Origin: Montifringilla adamsi
Taxonomy: Eukaryota > Chordata > Aves > Passeriformes > Passeridae
DNA length: 64,000 nt
Direction: 5' to 3'
Assembly: GCA_017590115.1 (NCBI GenBank)
Contig: JAGGNK010007448.1
Location: 7,356,815-7,420,814 of the forward strand
Positions 35,601 to 52,911 of this stretch are shown here, piece by piece; the stretch's first letter is position 1, and every line of letters starts with the position of its first letter. The notes under the pieces are model-generated. The model did not search any database, was not told where the DNA came from, and saw only the letters and a list, made by a program, of their open reading frames with translations. The translations under genes were made by a program, and so were the position numbers.

Positions 35601-38600
35601 TGGATGTGGGTCAGAAATGTAACTGCTTGGGAAGTCCCATAAATTATTGAGAGCTGGGGGCGATATCAGATCACAGAATCATAAATATCCCAAGGGATCC
35701 ACAAGGATCATTGGGTCCAGCTCCTGGCTCTGCATAAGACAGCCCACCAATCCCACCATGTCCTTGAGAGTGTTGTCCATGCTTCCTGCTTTGTTAAATT
35801 TGGGAACTGGTCTGGCTCTTGCAGTCTCATGTAGAGATTAGCAGAGAACCTAAAAAGAACCAAAGAAATGTGAGAACAGGACACAGAATGCAGCTCAGCT
35901 GCGTTTGCTGTGTCACCATCACTGTGTTCAAGGCAAGGAGCAGGCTCAGGGTGAATTTAGGAGTTGAGCTGCAGCCCCCATCCTTTCCCACAGAGTTTCA
36001 GTGATGGAAGGTGACCACATCTTTCTCCTTTCCACCCTTCCAGAGTATGTGACATTCCTGTCCCTGCCCTACAACACCACCTCAGTCCATGTCACCAACA
36101 GGAGGCCTCTCTTCACACACCTGGGTGAGTGGAATGAAAAGGAGAGGAGGGGATACTGGCAGGGCTGAAAGGAGCTTGTGCAAACAAAGAAATGGAAGTT
36201 TTGGTGCTGCATTTTGCTTGTGGGATGCTCTCCAGTGGGAAGCTGTAGGAGCCACGCTCCATGGGATGCCAAACTTGGATCAAACTGGTTCCTGCCAAGT
36301 GGGCAGCCAGCAGTTGCCAGCACCAGGGGATCCTGGTGACTACATCATGTCTCTTAACCTCACTGCTCCTCTGGCTTCTCCAGCTGTGAAGGTTAAAGGA
36401 GAGTATGTGGTGGCTGGAAAAGGAAAAATCTCTCTGAATGTCACCTACCCATCAGTTCTGGAGGACAAGCAGATCAAGTACCAAGTGTTCCTCACCCAGG
36501 AAAACCTGCCAAGCCTGGAGGAAATCCATGTGGATGGGCCAACACAGGAAGAAATTGAAATACAGGTGAATTAAAGCAGCGAGTTGGAAGGGGGCCAGTC
36601 AGAAGTGGCCTGGTTTGGGTGGCTTTGCTGCAGAATCCAGGTGTGGTGATTCAGGTGACTCAGTGCCCAAGGCTGGTGTTCACTGAAGAGTGATGGGATT
36701 GCTGTTCTTGGGAATGGCTGGGGGTTGGCTCCCCACAAGCTTCCTGCAGGTCTGGGGGTGATTGTGTGGGGAAAACCACACTGAGTTAAACCTTCTGCTT
36801 GGCTTAATCACTTTCAGTGCCCAGAATTCACAGGATGGGTGCTCTGACTGCATCTGGCTGGGACTGAGGCACTGCAGTGAGGCTCAGGATTGGATGGAAA
36901 GAAGGAAACTGGCTTCTTCTTCCTCCATCCTAAGAAATAAATCCAAGTTTTCTTCTGCATTGACCACAGTTTTTCCTTCCCAGGTCTACAGGAGGTACAC
37001 AAAAGAATATGGCAATGCCACCAACCCAGACATCACCTTCAGCTACTTTGTCCCCAGGGAGAGCCTGACCTATCTGTGGGTTCCTCAGCAGGGCCCATGT
37101 TCAGTGACCTGTGGGGAAGGTGAGGCAGCAGGACTCAGTCTTTACTTTTTATGGAGACTTCTCCTTTGGTCTGAACTGAATTTCAAAGCAGATTGCTGGA
37201 AATGATTGCTAGTGTTCAACTGAACCAAAGAAAAAAGTGGTGGAGCTTTTGAATTAAATTAACTAATCAGCAAATGAGCTGAATCATCAAAATGATACTG
37301 AAAATGTTTGATCACATAGAGGATTTTTAAATAGGTTTTAACTGAACTATTGGATTTAAGACTAAATAATTTTCTCAGATTTTTCAAAGTTACTGAAGAC
37401 TGTAATTTGAAGTTGGCTAAACATCAGAAGTCTGAGACCAAAGGGATATCTGGTATCTAACTAAAGCCTCAGAGCTAATTATGAAACTTCCTTCTTTGAA
37501 TTCTATTCCTGTGCCATGGCTAATCCTTTCTGTCTCCCTAAAGGAATCATAATGCAGATTGTAACAGTTCACTCTGATAGATGGCCTGACATCTTGTTTA
37601 CCAGATAATTCAGATCACACTGTCAGGCCTCTCAAGACTTCTGTGACAAGGATTTAGAAAATGCATTAATGAATATTTATGCAAGTCAATCTACACAACT
37701 AGTTATGCCTGGAGAGCTTTTCTCCAGCAAATCCCTCAGGTGAAGTGATTGCTGAAACCCTGAAGAAAAGAGCTCAAACTGCTCCAGAGCCTCCAGCTAA
37801 TGCAGCCACAAACAGAAAAAAGAATGAGAAACTCAGGACTTAAAATAACAAAAAGTTGGGAATCTGGGCTGAAATTGCACCTTGAGACCTGAAAGTGATG
37901 CACAGCCCTCCTCAGCAATAGTCATTATTTGAAAACAAGGAGGGTAGAGCAAAGATAAGGCTGTTGATGGATTCTGGACATTTGGTGCTCAGGGTCATGC
38001 TGCTTGAGATTCAGGAAAGCCTGGCTCTCCTTGTAGCCCATTCACTGAGACTCCTTTTAGCTTTGCTTGTAATTTCTTCGAGTTTTACTTTTCATCTGCT
38101 TTGCTTTTTGTGTTCATTATTGTTAAAAGTCTTCTCTATAGCTGTAGCTTATGAATATTTCATTCCTTGCCTGCTGCAGGCACTGGAAGTCTCCAGTTTC
38201 TCTCCCAGTGCCTCTGGTTTTGGCTGCTGCAGATGCCTTTGAGGAGGTTGGTGCTGTTTGAGCACGAGGGCTGTGTGATGATATTACCTGGTCACTTCTA
38301 CACAGTGGCATTTAAAACCAGCTCCCTCCTAGAGCCTATTTGCTGTCCCTCATCAGTCAGATCATTAGAAGTAATTTGTTCCAAATTATGATTGATATCT
38401 TTGTTCTTTCAAACAGCCAGTTTAGAGCAACCTTTCCATTTTGGCAGTGGGTTATCAATCAAACTTCTCCTCTGCTGGGGTGCTCACCTTGGAAAATCAC
38501 TTTAAAACTCTTGAGGGAGGTTGTATCACAAAAAGGAGTTCGTGTGTTTGCAGGAAGTCTGAATTCCCACACAGCCCATTTTCTTACCCAGGTGATGAAG

Positions 38601-38906
38601 TAAAGCAAAATCACTGCATCATCCTTCCATAACAGAGAGGAGCTGTTCACTTTGGTTGTAACTTCAATTCCTTTTCCTTTTGTGTCCCAGGGGTGCAGCC
38701 AGTGGCTCACGTGTGCTTTGATCAGACCAAGAATGAAGTCACAGAGGATCAGAGGTGTCTGGAGCTGCCACAGCCCCTCCCAGAGCACAAGCCCTGTGCC
38801 ATGGAGCCATGCCTCTACAGGTTGGTGATCCTGGGAGCTCACCTCAATTCCTGCCTTGCTCTGCCACTTAACTCAGGCTCTGTATTTGTGTTGTCATGTC
38901 AAAAAG

Positions 38907-38947
<41 letters not shown>

Positions 38948-41900
38948 GTAGGAAGTAGTTTCCTCCTAATTATAATGAGGTAGCAGATCCCAAACCATGT
39001 TCTGTCCTTCCTGGTCCTGTGAGATAATTGAGATGTCAGCTGAAGGAATGGGAAATAGTCCTTCAATATTTTACAGTAATCTGCTAAATGAAGATATTTA
39101 AGGGTATATCCAGAAGAAGATGCCTCTCACATACTTTCCAAGATGGTGCCAGCAAAGAGGGTTGACCCTTGTGTTGATTTTTTGGGAAGGAGGACCAAGG
39201 GCCAAGCCTGCCCAGACATTGCCCTCAGAGACCTTTTAGTGTTCAATAAAAAGTGATTGCACTGTCAACTATAGCCTATAGCTTAGGTGCTTTTTGTCCT
39301 AGAAAGGACTTAAACTGTCCTCTCAGTCACATCCAGACAAGGCTTTTGAAACAGAGAAGCTGAACACTCTGCATGACCCATTTCTGTAAGCAGTTCTGAG
39401 TAATAAACCTCCCTGATGCAGATGGGAAATGGGGTGATGCAGCTGCCTCCCATTTAGGTGGAAGTTGTCTCAGAGAGATGAATGCTCTGCTGTCTGTGGA
39501 ACTGGAGTTGCCCAGCAGAACCTGACCTGTGTGCAGTTCCATGATGGCCTGGAGACTGTGGTGGATGACAGCCTGTGCCCAGCAGAAGAAAAACCCCTCT
39601 CCCTTGTGCCCTGTGTGGTCAATGTCTGCCCTTTGGGCTGGGACAAAGTGAGTTTGCTGCCTTGGCTTTTCAGGAACCTCACTGGGAGCTTTGCACTTTT
39701 ATCCAGCAGTTAACCACCAGCTTACTCCTGGAGCCTGGAGGGTTGTTTATACCACTGCTCTGCCCAGTTAAGAGTTCATCCTGTCACTTTAGACAGCTCC
39801 CTCCCTCTTTAATATGCTGCTGGATCCCTCAGTTCCTTGTGGTGGTTTGTTTAGGGCAGCTGTTTTTTGCTCTGTTCTGAGGAGGAAGATGCACGTTTAC
39901 TTCAGCCTCTGGAGTCACTTGGTCATGTCCAGCTGGAAAATCAGACTGTCTATGTCTGGAGCCCTGTAGCTGGGGAGTGTTCTGTCTCCTGTGGTAGAGG
40001 TGAGGCCTTTTTGTGCTGCAGGGAAGTGTTGCTTGGCTGTAGGTGTGAGTTCAGTGCCTGGGAACCTCGGGGCCCAGCAGGTCTTTCCCCTTCTACAGTT
40101 CCAAGAGTAGCTGTGATCACAGTTTTTTTGGAACAGAATAATTGGAGGGTGGTCTGGCTGTGCTTCAGAGCTGGGGGGGGTTGAGTGCAGTAAGAGTGCC
40201 ATGCTTGGGCAGTTTGCTTGTTTTGTACATGCAGATGTGACACTTCTGACCTATTTTCAACCCTTGCATCCAAACCACACAGTCAGATTGCTTCCCTTCC
40301 TAGGTAAGGCTCAGCTGCACTATGTTTGTGTGGCTTTTGACACCAAAGAAGAAACCCAGGAGGAAAACTGTCAGCCAGTGCCAAAGCCAGAGAGGAGGGT
40401 GGAAGTCTGTGATCTCAACCCCTGCCCACCAAGGTAAAGCAGTTACCAGGAGACAATGAGACAGTGAGGAGTTCTTTCTTTCTCTCTCTGTCTGCAGGGA
40501 CATGGTAAAGGAAGGGTCAGGCTACTCTTCCCTTCTTTGGAAGCACAGCCAGCTGCAAAAACTGTAGCACTGCTCCATACTCAACAAACTCAGAGTCTTT
40601 CCTGTGCTGGTACATCTCAGACAGAAATCAGTGTAGTCCTCAGAGTCTGAGTCCAGAGAAAAACTGAAGACCTCTTGATCCCTTGTTACTCTGGGGAAGC
40701 AGGAACAAATCTGTAGTTGCAAAAGGTGGTGACACATTTGCCAGCTGTACAGTTTCCACAGAGCATCAAGGAAAGTAGCAAGAATTAAATATTCTCAGAA
40801 TCTGGAACAGCTGCTGTGAAAACTGAAGGAAATGCATTGCACTTTCCTTAGGATTTGTGGTGAGCTTGCCCTGCCCTATTTGCTGTAGGACTGGAAAGTT
40901 ACTGCAACTTTTCTTACAGGATGCCACTCCCAGGGCCTCTGGGTCTGATCCTGATCTGAGAGTTCAGGGGTGTGTGTGTTTTGGTGGGAGATAAGATTGT
41001 CTCTACAGTTAAGTCTGTGTGTCACTCTGGGGAGGGCAGTGATGGACGCAGAGTAAGATTCAGTGTGGATTTGAAATCTGTGGGCTCCTGGCAAAACGGG
41101 AATGCCCTCTGTATCCAACTCCAAAGCTGCCCCAGGCTGCATTCCAAGCATCATAGACCATGTGAAGCAGAGGATGAAGAAGGAGGAAGGGTGAGGGAGC
41201 TGCAGTGCCTTTTCTGCAGCGAGAGACAGGGTGGGGATCCATCACTAACTCACTTTTTGTGTTCCCTGCCCTGTCAGGTGGAAGGTAACCCCAGCTGGGC
41301 CCTGCTCCTCCAGCTGTGGGCTGGGCTTGGCAGTGCAGCTGGTCACCTGTGTGCAGACCCTCCATGGCCAGGAGGTCTTGCAGGAGGAACATTTGTGCCC
41401 TGTGGCAGAGAAGCCCCTCACCAGTGTCCCCTGTGTCATCCGCACGTGCTCTTACGAGTGGAGCTTCAGCGAGTGGTCAGAGGTACCTGCTCCCCTTCAC
41501 ATGCAGAAATTTTCCACCTTTTCCTTCCCTAGAGGCTGCAAGGGAGAAATAACAACTTCTGCCTTGTCTGTTGGCTTCCCACAGAAATGCTAAACTCTTT
41601 CCAGGGGTGTTTTCCATCCTTTCCACTGCCCTGTGTTTAGCAGCCGTAGGTTTGCTTCCCACCTTCCTCAGCTCAAGTTTTGGCTGCAGCTTAGAAATGG
41701 TTTTGGCATGTTTTCTCCTGGAGTGCAGATATTTTGGGATTTTTTTTAGGAAGTGGTTCTGCAATTTAAATATATAGTTTGGAAGGTCCCCTGGAAGGTG
41801 GGGCATCTTGTAGCTGATGGAACAAGAGCACTGACAGGGCAAATGGTAGAAGAGCATCAGTGAACCCCCCCAGACCATGCATGAGTTTATCAATTCATTT

Positions 41901-44469
41901 ATTTCCAAAGACCACCTGGAATGCAGGGATAAAAGCCTGTGGGTTTGTTCTTCTGCAGTGTTCAACATCCTGTGGGAATGGCATTCAGACCAGGCAGGAT
42001 TTCTGCCTCAGCTCTCTGACCCACAAGGCTGTGAACCCCCTTTTCTGCCGGCACTTCCCCAAGGCCATCGTGGTGCGTGGCTGCTCCGCAGGGCCCTGTC
42101 CTGAGCAGGAGGGGACCCAGTCCCCTGGGGCAGAGCTGCAGCCAGTGACACCAGCCACACACCTGCCAACAGCTGCAGCTGCCCCAGAGCACAGACACAA
42201 GGACCTGGATGTGCCTCTGTCTGCTGGACCCCGGGAGCAGACAAAGCCCAGTGGAGGTGAGGAGGACACGGCCAAAAGGAGCTTCTTGTGTGCAGCTGGG
42301 CTGTGGGGATCCTGCTGCCAGACAGGGACAGGAGCATGGGAGGGAATACACCTGGCTGGGAGGGAAAACCTGCTATTCCAGCACGTCCATGTTACCTGAG
42401 CTAGGAACAAAGACTTGCTTCCCTGTGCTTCCCAAAACTCTTCTGACCTGGGAGCCTGTGGGACAGCAGCTCAAGGCTTCAGGGAGTGTTTAGACAACAC
42501 TCTCAGGCACATGGTATGATTCCTGGGGTAGTCCTGTGCAGGGCCACGAGCTGGATTTTGATGATCCTTTTGTGGGTCCCTTCCAATTCAGGATGTTCTG
42601 GGATCCTGTGACTCTTCCTGTGCTTTACCCAGAATATGTGACCTTTTCTGTTCATTGTGCCACAAAGGGAATTGTTTCCCTGTATTTCCTTCTGGGTGTG
42701 TTTCTCACCTGTCTCTGCTGTCCAGGTGTCTGTGGAAACCTGTTTCTCAATGCCACTGGCATCATCAACATGACAGGCGTGGAGAGCAGGGACTGCACGG
42801 TGGCCATCGGGCGTCCCCTGAGGGAGGAGATCTCGGTGACCATCCTGGAGAGCTCCCTCAACTGCACTGCAGGTACTGCCTGGAGCTCTGGGGTCCAGCC
42901 TGGCCCTTTGGCAAAGCTGCAGCTCTAGCTGCACCTTTTCTGGTGCCTTGGGAAGCTCTGGCTGCCTCAGAGCCTCTGTAATCTCTGAAACCATTTTACT
43001 GAGTTTTTCTGTAACACCAAGTTGTTGGCAGATGGAAGAAAATGAAGATGCTGCTTGTCCTCCCCTCACACAGTGGTTTCCTACCTGTTTTGTTGGTAGA
43101 TAGGAGAAGAAAGGGGCTTATGGGGTTAAAGAAGCTGCTTGTTTTGGCCTGTTATAAAACTAATGTACCCTCTAGCTGGAATCAGCAGTTAGATTAGTTA
43201 ACTGGCCTGTTCTCATGACAGATTTTGATAAGATAGAAACAAGATGCAGAAATTACTTGATTCCAGACCTGTCTAAGAGAGATTTTGGCTTTAACTTAAA
43301 AGAAAAGTGTTTCTAGGCCCTGTGCTCATCTGTTCCAGGTGAGATCCTGCTGTTTTCTGGGCGAATGATGTGGCGGACAGGCTGCAGGAAGCTCACTCTG
43401 TCACTGATAAATTCCAGAACCAACACACTGATTGTGAAACAGCGTGTTGTGCTGCCAGGAAACGGGGTCATTCTGCAGTACAGCAGCAGAACTGCAACCA
43501 AAAAATATTACCAAGGTACTGTACTGAAAGCTTTGCTCTTGTTTTAGATTAAGGCCCACAGAGTTCCATGAATGGTGGCTGCCTATGGAAATCTATGGAA
43601 ACCTTGCTTCATTTTTAGCAGCTAACAATGCCCTTCTTGAGGAGTGTTGGATTCAGTATTAATTGTGGACTCCCCCTTTGTTTTAAAGCAAACCCCCATA
43701 GGTATTTGCTGATGCTTGAAGGCCCCCAGCTGAAAATCCCTAAATAAACTGTTCTGCCTGTGTTTCATTTAAATGATTTCTTCCTTGGAGGTGCTGAATA
43801 CTTCTCTAAACTATTTTTTCTTCTCCTTTTGCCCTGTCAGACTGTGACCAGCAGCTGTTTGGCCCCCAGGGTGAAATAGTGAATCCTGTGCAGTTTCCTG
43901 AGGGGAGGCAGGGGGTGGTGTGCCGGACTTTCATCACGGTAGCTCCGCGGCAGCGCATCTCCATCCGTGCCCTCAGCACTGACCTGGGCTCTGGGGGCAA
44001 CCAGACTCACTTCAACTACATCCTGGTGAGGAGGCAGGAACCCCAGTGGGATGATTTGGATGGGAACAAACCCATCTTCATTAGAGATTTCCACCCAGAT
44101 GCACAGTTCAGTCACAAACCAGGGCCTGGGATCTCTGTTGTGTTCCCATCTCTGATGGGAATGAGAATTTCTGATATCTACTGTATTTCTTCTAACCTTT
44201 GTAGCACAGCTTTTCCCTGAGTGACCAATCTGCAAGTCTCCAGTATTTTTTAAGCACTTATTTCATGTCTATCCTGCTGAGGTAAAATGGTTTGGTTTTT
44301 CTTCCTGCAGGTCCGAGATGTCAGCACCATGAAGACGGTGGTGTTCCATGGGAAGCAGCAGTTCCTGTGGCAGTCAACAGGAAGCCAAGCTGAAATTGAA
44401 TTCCATGAGAATGTTAAGGATCACAGAACCCATTTCTGGGCTGAATATCATGCTATTGAACCTAAATAA
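26659..44469 (+). CDS. ADAMTS13: ADAMTS13, von Willebrand factor-cleaving protease
   Basis: Secreted zinc metalloprotease that trims VWF multimers. Exons: 26659-26724, 27024-27090, 27915-28198, 28320-28482, 28811-28950, 29561-29644, 29722-29846, 30101-30247, 30588-30722, 31230-31380, 31999-32103, 32537-32688, 32789-32852, 33365-33491, 33833-33981, 35329-35449, 36044-36124, 36384-36565, 36984-37119, 38691-38820, 39458-39647, 39882-39999, 40304-40433, 41278-41482, 41959-42256, 42726-42872, 43339-43515, 43841-44025, 44311-44469; 4218 bp, 1405 aa (human 1427). Order: signal peptide (1-22), long prodomain to RLHKR (200-204), metalloprotease with HEIGHSLGIAHD (from H354) and Met-turn YIMGS, disintegrin-like (about 404-489), TSP1-1, Cys-rich with RGD, spacer (about 690-820), five more TSP1 repeats, two CUB domains (about 1184-1405). 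Against human, TSP1-3 and TSP1-6 are absent. The exon 4 acceptor is weak; all other junctions are canonical and in phase. Confidence 0.95.
28828..28842 (+). other. ADAMTS13: Furin-type prodomain cleavage site of ADAMTS13
   Basis: Codons for R-L-H-K-R (residues 200-204) in exon 5, just before [20 protein letters not shown], the start of the catalytic domain. This fits a proprotein convertase consensus (R-X-X-K/R-R-like). Human ADAMTS13 is cut at RQRRAAGG after a very short propeptide. Confidence 0.75.
30231..30606 (+). other. ADAMTS13: Zinc-binding active site of ADAMTS13 (split by intron 8)
   Basis: HEIGH ends exon 8 at 30231-30247 and SLGIAHD begins exon 9 at 30588. Together they give HExxHxxGxxHD, with three zinc-ligand histidines and the catalytic glutamate intact. 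Met-turn YIMGS follows about 14 residues downstream. Confidence 0.95.
33603..33740 (-). mobile_element. CR1 LINE 3' fragment
   Basis: Minus orientation: GGGTTGGAAGGGACCTTAAA, then AGCCCTGTCCAGCCTGGCTT. It lies in ADAMTS13 intron 14, just upstream of exon 15. Confidence 0.88.
35668..35800 (-). mobile_element. CR1-like LINE fragment
   Basis: GATCACAGAATCATAAATAT, then ATCATTGGGTCCAGCTCCTG and CACCATGTCCTTGAGAGTG. This resembles the minus-strand 3' end of another CR1 subfamily. In ADAMTS13 intron 16. Confidence 0.7.
37120..38690 (+). other. ADAMTS13: ADAMTS13 intron 19
   Basis: About 1.6 kb, AT-rich and without recognisable exons or repeats. Nothing further is supported. Confidence 0.6.
38906..38942. 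repeat. Poly-A tract
   Basis: About 37 uninterrupted A after TGTCAAAAAG in ADAMTS13 intron 20, where human has the TSP1-3 exon. It may mark a retroposition, but no recognisable element lies upstream. Confidence 0.85.
42535..42612 (+). mobile_element. CR1 LINE 3' tail fragment
   Basis: GATTTTGATGATCCTTTTGT, GGGTCCCTTCCAATTCAGGA, then GTTCTGGGATCCTGTGAC: a diverged plus-orientation CR1 end in ADAMTS13 intron 25. Confidence 0.75.
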
Positions 44470-46206
44470 AAGCACTGCCCTGAGAAAAGCCCAGTTGGTC
44501 ACTGCTACCTGCTCACAGCACACATTTAATCTTCTTGTGACTGCTTCCTCATCTGTTGAGTAAAAACAATGTCTGCTGACTCCTTTGGGATCTCAGTCTT
44601 GATAAAGATCATACAAAACACATGTAACCCCCAAATATTTAGCAAATCTTCCTCATATGGATTTTCTGTCTGATTTGGTTGGCATCAATGCACTTTACAT
44701 GTCTGCTGGAGGTGACTTGGGCACTGGAGTGTCAGGGTCCTGCCTCTGTAATGTGGTGGGACGTTTTAAGAGAGTCATTTGATTTCTTGGTGTTCCAGTA
44801 TAAAACTCTGTACACCACAACTAATGTTTTAGCCATTAAATTCACCCTCTTGCAGTGTAAATGCCCCTCAAAACTGAGGCACAGTGAAGTTCTGGAATGG
44901 AGTAAAGAAGGCAGAGATGTGTATGAGGATAAACTGCCAGCACAAGGGGATGTGTGGGGTGGGCAGTGCCACCCTGGGACAGGTCACTCAAAGCTTGAAT
45001 GTTTTCAGAAATTGGCTGAACTGAGGCACTGCTGGGCAAGCCCTGGTGACAGCTGGCTTTATGTGGGAGGACTAAATGACATCCTGAGGTCCCTTCCCAG
45101 CCACCCTTTCTGGAGTTCTACTGTTGGATATCTGACAGTGACACCACCACTTCTTTTCTGTGAGAAAATAAAAGAATTAATGCCAGGTTTGATGCAAAGT
45201 CTGACTTATTCATATAAGAACAGCAGCTGTGCTATCAATCTGTATCTTCATTTGACAAGAACTGTGGTTGAGGCTGCATGGACAAGCTGTGGCAGGAAGA
45301 GGGATTTTAGAGCAGTGGCAAATATTCACACAAGCTTCATTTAAATGAAATTTTTAGGTTATTTCTTTTTTTTTTAGTATCTTGAACATTGGGCTGTGCT
45401 TTGGTCCAAATCTGTCATCCTCCTCAAAATCACAATATACTGCTTCAAGGGCTTTTTCTGCACCTGGAGCCTGGCTGGACACATCTGCACTTGCTCTTCA
45501 TGCTGGATGCAATAAATGGTTCTGCCTGGGCAGTTTTAACCCTGCTCCTGCTTTCTCTCAATTGGATTCTCTGACATCCTTCTACAACCACAAATACTTT
45601 CTTAATTAATAGCTGTTTTTTTGCTGGTTAAACCTGGAGTTTTTTGCTTGCCAGCCTCCAGATTTACGTTCCATTCCTGAAGGAGCCAGAAAATAGATTC
45701 CTGAAGTGAGATCCTCGAGGAGCTGGATACATCAGCTATCCCTCTGCAGTGCGTGGGTGATGCAGGCCCTGGGCCTTCATTTCCTGTCTGACAGGAGATG
45801 GTAATGAAAAGACATCCTTTCCTTAATCCCTTTTTTGTAACCTTTTAGCAGATGGGATCTGTCTTCCCACTCTGCTCTGGATCCCAAGTCTCACTGCTAT
45901 TTGTTGTTCCAGATTGACTGTGCAGAGCTGGGCTCTGCTCGTGTTCCATGTTCATCTGCACAAAATGCAGCTGTTGCCTTCCTCATTTAGGAGAGTTCAG
46001 GGTGTTCCCCTGTCCCATTTGGACACCACCAGCTCGCCAGCTGGGGCATCTACTTGCAAAGTGCAACTTCTGCTCCCATTTTGAGGGAGAAAACCTGATT
46101 CCAGTCAGATAAGGGGAGTGCAGCTCTCTTATCTGGAGAGCGGAATTTTGCAACAGCGTTCAGTTCCTGTCAGAGTGAGGATTCCTGTTTCCCTTTCTGG
46201 AAAAGC
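44470..46206 (+). other. ADAMTS13 3'UTR and downstream intergenic DNA
   Basis: About 1.7 kb with no convincing coding sequence. AATAAA occurs at 44465-44470 (overlapping the stop codon), 45167-45172 and 45511-45516, any of which could end the ADAMTS13 transcript. A 221-codon open frame at 44679-45344 matches no family, and its later part crosses an eroded CR1-like stretch (about 45061-45125). Confidence 0.55.
45167..45172 (+). terminator. ADAMTS13: Candidate polyadenylation signal, ADAMTS13
   Basis: AATAAA about 700 bp past the stop. The copy at 44465-44470 overlaps the stop codon and would give an almost absent 3'UTR if used with a close cleavage site. Confidence 0.5.
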
Positions 46207-46612
46207 AAACACTAAATGTTAAGGATCACTAAGGAACACTAAATGTTAAGGATCACTGGGATCACTAAGGAACACTAAATGTTAAGGATCACTGGGATCA
46301 CTAAGGAACACGAAATGTTAAGGATCACCGGGATCACTAAGGAACACTAAATGTTAAGGATCACTGGGATCACTAAGGAACACTAAATGTTAAGGATCAC
46401 CAGGATCACTAAGGAACACTGAATGTTAAGGATCACCAGGATCACTAAGGAACACTGAATGTTAAGGATCACCGGGATCACTAAGGAACACTAAATGTTA
46501 AGGATCACTGGGATCACTAAGGAACACTAAATGTTAAGGATCACTGGGATCACTAAGGAACACGAAATGTTAAGGATCACCGGGATCACTAAGGAACACT
46601 AAATGTTAAGGC
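46207..46612. repeat. 36-bp minisatellite between ADAMTS13 and CACFD1
   Basis: About eleven units of 36 bp, built from GGGATCACTAAGGAACACT followed by AAATGTTAAGGATCACT. Variants occur at a few fixed positions (CACT/CACC at the end, CACTAAATG/CACGAAATG/CACTGAATG in the middle, GGG/AGG at the start). The first units are partial. Confidence 0.95.
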
Positions 46613-46639
46613 TTGCCTGGATAACAACACCCAGTTGTT

Positions 46640-52911
<6,272 letters not shown>

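Noticed and set aside
38900..39290. Processed retrocopy in ADAMTS13 intron 20
   Set aside because: A poly-A run and a TTCAATAAAAAG motif are present, but the intervening sequence does not translate to any protein I recognise and no target-site duplication is clear.
43070..43330. Solo LTR in ADAMTS13 intron 26
   Set aside because: The composition is somewhat different, but I could not define TG...CA ends or a target-site duplication.
44679..45344. 221-codon open frame after ADAMTS13
   Set aside because: No splice or homology support; it crosses poly(A) signals and an eroded CR1-like tail, so it is most likely untranslated sequence.
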